Assembly (NCBI GenBank): GCA_018224455.1 | Contig: JAGTUY010000545.1 | Span: 1-17,826 of the forward strand | DNA from: Desulfosarcina sp. | GTDB taxonomy: Bacteria > Desulfobacterota > Desulfobacteria > Desulfobacterales > Desulfosarcinaceae | Direction: 5' to 3' | DNA length: 17,826 nt | Part shown: positions 14,152-17,826 of the stretch, one piece after another | How positions within the stretch are numbered: the stretch's first letter is position 1 | Layout: every line of letters begins with the position of its first letter | The notes under the pieces: generated by a model | Databases searched by the model: none | What the model was told of the DNA's origin: nothing | What the model saw: the letters and a program-made list of their open reading frames with translations, nothing else | Translations under genes and position numbers: made by a program

Positions 14152-15966
14152 TTATTGTCGGTCGGTCTCCTTGACCCGGACCAGCTGGATGCCCTGGTCC
14201 CGCAAAAAAGTTTCTATTAAATCCGGTATCTGTTTCCCGACAATCAGACGATTCTCTCCGGTGTCGGTCGGTATAAGCATGCCGCTGACAGAGATGGCCG
14301 TGTTGAACTCAGCGGACCGGTTCGCTCCATAAAAAATGGGGGAGTCCGTATAGGCCATTCCAGCGGTTTCCATCAGGCGTTGAATGATTTCCAACGGTCC
14401 GGCGTCCACATTGATTTGCAGGATCTCGAGCCCCGTGCCCCTGATGGCATTGACCGCATCACCGTAAAGGTCTCCAAAATCGATGAGAATTTCTCTCCCG
14501 TTCCCGAAAGAGAGTAGATTGGACAGGGCCTGGACCTGAATGCCGGCATAGGGGAAGCTGATGCTGGTGTTGGTTGAGTAGGGAAATCCCATGAAGGCAG
14601 CAAACGATGCGATAAGGGCCTTCTGGCTGGTGCCGTCGATACTGTCAACATCTGCCGCAGCACCCGTGTGGATCGGCCGCCGTATGGCCTCGGGCGTTCC
14701 GGACAGAATCTCCTTGATCAGAATGTCGTTCTGGTCCAGGTAGCGGACAATGCTGTCGTGGGTTCGCTCGGAGGCGGACATGATGGGGGTGATGCAGGTA
14801 TGGCGGGGGATGCGGCCATCGGCCGATGGTTCGGTGCGGATCCATTTGGCGCTGACGCGGATGCTTACCGCCCCATCGTCAAAGGCCAGGTGGTTGGTGG
14901 ACGCTTCTCCTGAAAAGGCCGAAAAGACGGCTTCCAGAATCTCCTGGGACGACGCGTTTTCGGGTACCTTCACCGTCTTGACGTTATCCCAGTAAGATTG
15001 AACCAGCGGCAGATCCACATTCATCACCCGGTCCTGGGTCGTCAGAATCACCTTGGACCCGTTCTGAAGGTCGATCATGGGGTATCGGGAAAGGTCCACT
15101 TCGAAATCCTTGCCCCGCTTCATGGGAAAAAAATAGGTCCCCTTGTCCAGCAGGCTTCCCCCGATTGCCGATGCAGCATCGGCGGCCGGACCGGTGCCGG
15201 TCGACTGCGAGGGGAGCGGTGCCATCTCCGGGGCGGCCGCAGCGGCGGGTTGGGGTTTCGGTTCTGTCGATTCGGTTTCTTCGGCATCCATCACCTGTTC
15301 GACCAGATCGCCGGCTTCATCGAACAGGGCGCTGTACCAACTCTGTTCCCTGATGGAAGGATCGGGCATGTAAATCTTCTGCCCGGCGTAAATTCGATTG
15401 ATGTCCTTGATGTGCGGATTGGCGGTCTTGAACAGATTCAGTCCCTGGCTGTAAGTGGTGTTTCCATAGCGGCCGCCGAACCGGTTGGCAATCAGCGCGG
15501 AAACGGTGTCGCCCTGCTGGACGGTGTAGGTTCGGGTATGCTTTTCGATCATCTCCATGGGGCTGCTGATCATGACGACGGGGATGGTGACCACACCGGA
15601 GGATTGACCCGGCAAGGCGCCCTGGGCCAGTTTTTTCAGCGGGATGTCCACCACCTGCCCGGGACGGATCCTGTCGATGTCTTTCACGTGGGGGTTGAGG
15701 CGCTCGAAAATACCCAGAAATTCCCTGAAATCGTTGTGAGCGAGTTCCCCTTTCTGGCGAAAGATCTTGAGCACCCAATCCCCCTGCTGGACCTGGTAGG
15801 GGTCGCAGAGGATGTCCCAGCCGCGATCATAGCGCACCACGTAGTTTTTATAGAGCATGGCGCCATCGGTGTCTACGGTCAGGAACAGCAGGATACACAC
15901 CATCACCGGCGTAAGCATTCGACGAATGGTGGGGCGGTGAAAAATGTTCGCATGTTGCATGGCCAT
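14152..15966 (-). CDS. Envelope protein with two LysM domains and an unrecognised C-terminal domain
   Basis: It has 604 residues. A hydrophobic segment at about 18-31 after a basic head gives an export signal or N-terminal anchor. Two LysM-like modules follow: 57-109 (YQVQQGDWVLKIFRQKG to RIRPGQVVDIP) and 147-200 (YTVQQGDTVSALIANRFGG to RIYAGQKIYMP). Both carry NPHxKDIxRI, suggesting duplication, and both are longer than a typical 44-50 residue LysM. A Pro/Ala-rich linker (about 228-272) leads to about 330 residues that I do not recognise, containing DFEVDLSRYPMIDLQNG, an Asn/Ser-rich central part and a C-terminal section ending KQIPDLIETFLRDQG. The role is probably periplasmic and peptidoglycan-bound. 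No catalytic motif of amidases or M23 peptidases is seen. ATG 15960 is an equally possible start; the ribosome site (AGATAGGC) is weak. Confidence 0.82.
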   Translation of the reverse strand: MAMQHANIFHRPTIRRMLTPVMVCILLFLTVDTDGAMLYKNYVVRYDRGWDILCDPYQVQQGDWVLKIFRQKGELAHNDFREFLGIFERLNPHVKDIDRIRPGQVVDIPLKKLAQGALPGQSSGVVTIPVVMISSPMEMIEKHTRTYTVQQGDTVSALIANRFGGRYGNTTYSQGLNLFKTANPHIKDINRIYAGQKIYMPDPSIREQSWYSALFDEAGDLVEQVMDAEETESTEPKPQPAAAAAPEMAPLPSQSTGTGPAADAASAIGGSLLDKGTYFFPMKRGKDFEVDLSRYPMIDLQNGSKVILTTQDRVMNVDLPLVQSYWDNVKTVKVPENASSQEILEAVFSAFSGEASTNHLAFDDGAVSIRVSAKWIRTEPSADGRIPRHTCITPIMSASERTHDSIVRYLDQNDILIKEILSGTPEAIRRPIHTGAAADVDSIDGTSQKALIASFAAFMGFPYSTNTSISFPYAGIQVQALSNLLSFGNGREILIDFGDLYGDAVNAIRGTGLEILQINVDAGPLEIIQRLMETAGMAYTDSPIFYGANRSAEFNTAISVSGMLIPTDTGENRLIVGKQIPDLIETFLRDQGIQLVRVKETDRQ

Positions 15967-16031
15967 GGCCGTTTGCCTATCTTTGTCGTTGGGGTTTCGG
16001 CTCGCAGGACCGCGCCCTTGGCCGCACCCGG

Positions 16032-17537
16032 TTAAGTTCTTTTCTTTAATCCAAGTTCAGCAGCGATCTGCCGGGAGATGGCTTGAATGAAGGTGGCCAA
16101 TGCCTCCGGGTCCAGCGGTTTGCCCGGAGCCGGCACCTGCTTCAGACCTTTCGGATGAACATAGCGTGGCGAGTTGACCAGTGCAGGGTTCGGCGTAACG
16201 GCAAATCCATCCGGAAAGCGGTTCTGAAAGTACATGTCCTGGAAGCCGGAAAATTTGAGTGCGTGGGCCGTGGAATCCAGGATGGCCGTTTCGTTGGAAG
16301 CCAGAAAACCTTTTTTAAGGGCTACCGCCAGTCCGGCCAGCGACTCACCGCCGTGGGTGCAGGCGATGTGGCCGTTGCGGTTGGCCGTAAGTTGCCAGTC
16401 CATGATGTCCTGTTCGGCCACCTCCACAAAAAAGACCCGGGGACGGCCGGCAACCTGGTTGTAGCGATCCACCAGATGGATCACCCGGGGCATGGAAACC
16501 GGGTTGCCGATCATGGCGGCCTGGGCCACACTGGGTTTAACGGTCATGGGCACGAATTGGCGTTTGTCGGCTTCCGGTTCGCTGTAATACTGGAACACGG
16601 GGTTGGCGTGGACGGACTGGACGCCTACGATTTTAGGCAGGGCGTCGATGATCCCCACCTCATGGAACTTGAGAAATCCATTCATCACGGCGGTGATGTT
16701 GCCCGCATTCCCGATGGGCACCACCACTACTTTGTCGGCCATGGCATAGTCGAAGTCCTGGGCGACTTCATAGGAATAGGACTCCTGTCCTAATATGCGC
16801 CAGGCATTTTTGGAGTTGAGCAGGGCTACGTTGTACTCCTCGGAGAGGGCTTCGACAACCTTCATGCAATCGTCGAACACGCCAGGGATCTCGAAGACGT
16901 CCGCCCCGCTGCCCAGCGGCTGTGAGAGCTGCTGGGGGGTTACTTTCTTGTGCGGCAAAAGGACCGCCGATTTGATGCGGGGATTGAGATACGCGGCATA
17001 GAGTGCGGCGGCGGCGCTGGTATCCCCGGTGGACGCACAGATGGAGAGTACCTGGTCGACCATCCCCTGCCGGATGAGAAAATTGATGTAGCTCAGGGCG
17101 CTGGCCATTCCCCGGTCCTTGAAGGATGCGCTGGGGTTCTGACCGTCGTTCTTATAAAAAAAACGCATGCCTGCTTTGGCCTGGAGAAGGCCGTTGGCTT
17201 CCACCACGGGGGTGTGGCCTTCTCCCAGGTAAACCACCGAATCCAGAGGGATGACGGGACCGATGAATTCGTGGTAGCGGTAGATGCCCTTTACGGCCGG
17301 GATCTTGAGCATGCGTCGGTAGTCTAAAATCCGCTGCCAATGCTCGCCGCCAATCGCCTTTAGCCGATCGAACTGCCGGTCGTGAATGAGCAGTACGCTG
17401 CCGCAGTCCGGGCAGGTGTACAGCAGGGATTCGATGCCGTGTTCGGTATGGCAGCCCAGGCATCGGTAAACGAGTTCTCCGCCGAGGTCAGGGACCAGGT
17501 GCGGCCGGATATCTTCAGGGAATTGATCGCGTCTCAA
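16032..17537 (-). CDS. thrC: Threonine synthase with N-terminal zinc ribbon
   Basis: PLP enzyme converting O-phospho-L-homoserine to L-threonine, the last step of threonine synthesis. It has 501 residues. An N-terminal ribbon with CLGC (26-29) and CPDC (42-45) precedes the fold-type II PLP domain, which carries NPSASFKDRGM with the PLP Lys at 140, ASTGDTSAAAALYAAY, and the phosphate-binding PIGNAGNITAVMNG. A segment near 395-420 (GHIACTHGGESLAGLAVALK) is also typical of threonine synthases. The start is the TTG at 17537, overlapping the serS stop as TTGA; there is no other good start before the ribbon, and the upstream ribosome site is weak, suggesting coupling to serS. Cysteate synthase is a related alternative, but length and motifs favour ThrC. 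Confidence 0.92.
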   Translation of the reverse strand: MRRDQFPEDIRPHLVPDLGGELVYRCLGCHTEHGIESLLYTCPDCGSVLLIHDRQFDRLKAIGGEHWQRILDYRRMLKIPAVKGIYRYHEFIGPVIPLDSVVYLGEGHTPVVEANGLLQAKAGMRFFYKNDGQNPSASFKDRGMASALSYINFLIRQGMVDQVLSICASTGDTSAAAALYAAYLNPRIKSAVLLPHKKVTPQQLSQPLGSGADVFEIPGVFDDCMKVVEALSEEYNVALLNSKNAWRILGQESYSYEVAQDFDYAMADKVVVVPIGNAGNITAVMNGFLKFHEVGIIDALPKIVGVQSVHANPVFQYYSEPEADKRQFVPMTVKPSVAQAAMIGNPVSMPRVIHLVDRYNQVAGRPRVFFVEVAEQDIMDWQLTANRNGHIACTHGGESLAGLAVALKKGFLASNETAILDSTAHALKFSGFQDMYFQNRFPDGFAVTPNPALVNSPRYVHPKGLKQVPAPGKPLDPEALATFIQAISRQIAAELGLKKRT

Positions 17538-17826
17538 GTGTGAATCATTTCCGTTCCGCCCATGTAAGGTCTGAGCGCATCCGGGATGACGACAGTGCCG
17601 TCCTCCTGTTGACAGTTTTCCAACAGGGCCGCCAGGGTTCTGCCCACGGCCAGCCCGCTGCCGTTCAGGGTATGGACCAGCCGGGTGCCTTTTTTGCCCT
17701 TTTCTTTAAAGCGGATGTCGGCCCGCCGGGCCTGGAAATCCTCGAAGTTGCTACATGAGGATATCTCCCGATAGACGCCCTGGGCTGGCATCCACACCTC
17801 GATGTCATAGGTTTTGGCTGCGGAAA
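17534..17826 (-). CDS. serS: Seryl-tRNA synthetase, C-terminal part (5' end off the window)
   Basis: Class II aminoacyl-tRNA synthetase that charges tRNA-Ser. Only the last 96 residues are inside the window; the family is about 425 long. The visible part reads through the window edge and holds the class II core of SerRS: EVWMPAQGVYREISSCSNF with the following DFQARRADIRF (motif 2), then LNGSGLAVGRTLAALLENC (motif 3) and VVIPDALRPYMGG at the usual C-terminus. The GTG at 17797 is an internal codon, not a start. The stop overlaps the thrC start by four bases, so the two genes are almost certainly co-transcribed. Confidence 0.96.
   Translation of the reverse strand, partial: SAAKTYDIEVWMPAQGVYREISSCSNFEDFQARRADIRFKEKGKKGTRLVHTLNGSGLAVGRTLAALLENCQQEDGTVVIPDALRPYMGGTEMIHT

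Noticed and set aside
14998..16035. Plus-strand open frame (345 residues) opposite the LysM gene
   Set aside because: The minus-strand reading has a signal segment, two LysM modules and operon context; the plus frame is His/Gly/Asp-rich with no recognised motif, as expected for an antisense shadow.

Overview
The window reads as a G+C-rich Gram-negative chromosome, most likely a Desulfobacterota (former Deltaproteobacteria) member of the Desulfobacteraceae/Desulfosarcinaceae type. This is an inference from gene order, protein flavour and intergenic repeat style; no rRNA or other decisive marker is present. Two convergent gene blocks meet at about 11.46-11.57 kb.

Plus strand, 1-9399: the distal half of a dcw (division and cell wall) cluster in the order mraY (5' end cut by the window edge), murD, ftsW, murG, murC, ftsQ, ftsA, ftsZ. 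MraY makes lipid I. MurD and MurC are the D-Glu and L-Ala ligases of the UDP-MurNAc-peptide pathway. MurG makes lipid II. FtsW polymerises it, and FtsQ, FtsA and FtsZ build the divisome. murD/ftsW and ftsW/murG overlap, murG/murC are 2 bases apart and ftsQ/ftsA 1 base apart, so the core is one translationally coupled operon. murB and ddl, often found between murC and ftsQ, are absent there; that gap holds a tandem heptanucleotide array instead. A radical SAM protein of unknown function (9726-11462) follows ftsZ.

Minus strand, 17826-11567: serS (C-terminal end only), thrC, a two-LysM envelope protein with an unrecognised C-terminal domain, a TPR lipoprotein, and a PAS-GAF-zinc-ribbon-PilZ protein with an apparently intact c-di-GMP-binding motif. 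Short gaps and one 4-base overlap suggest one operon in which amino-acid/translation genes are followed by a possible cell-envelope signalling module.

The most unusual content is between genes. Two copies of an A+T-rich element with diverged inverted arms lie after mraY (641-792) and after ftsZ (9471-9675). Their left arms match at 65 of 70 positions, while their centres differ in length and sequence. A second repeat type, a 7-base tandem repeat of consensus KGAGGAC, forms 25 units at the murC 3' end (5795-5969), is followed by a different 7-base repeat (CCCGGAA, 5995-6036), and recurs as 4 units over the radical SAM stop codon (11453-11480). Every one of these lies at or just after the 3' end of a plus-strand gene. 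In three of the four places the repeat supplies all or part of the stop codon. The right arms of the A+T-rich elements also create false upstream starts for murD and the radical SAM gene.
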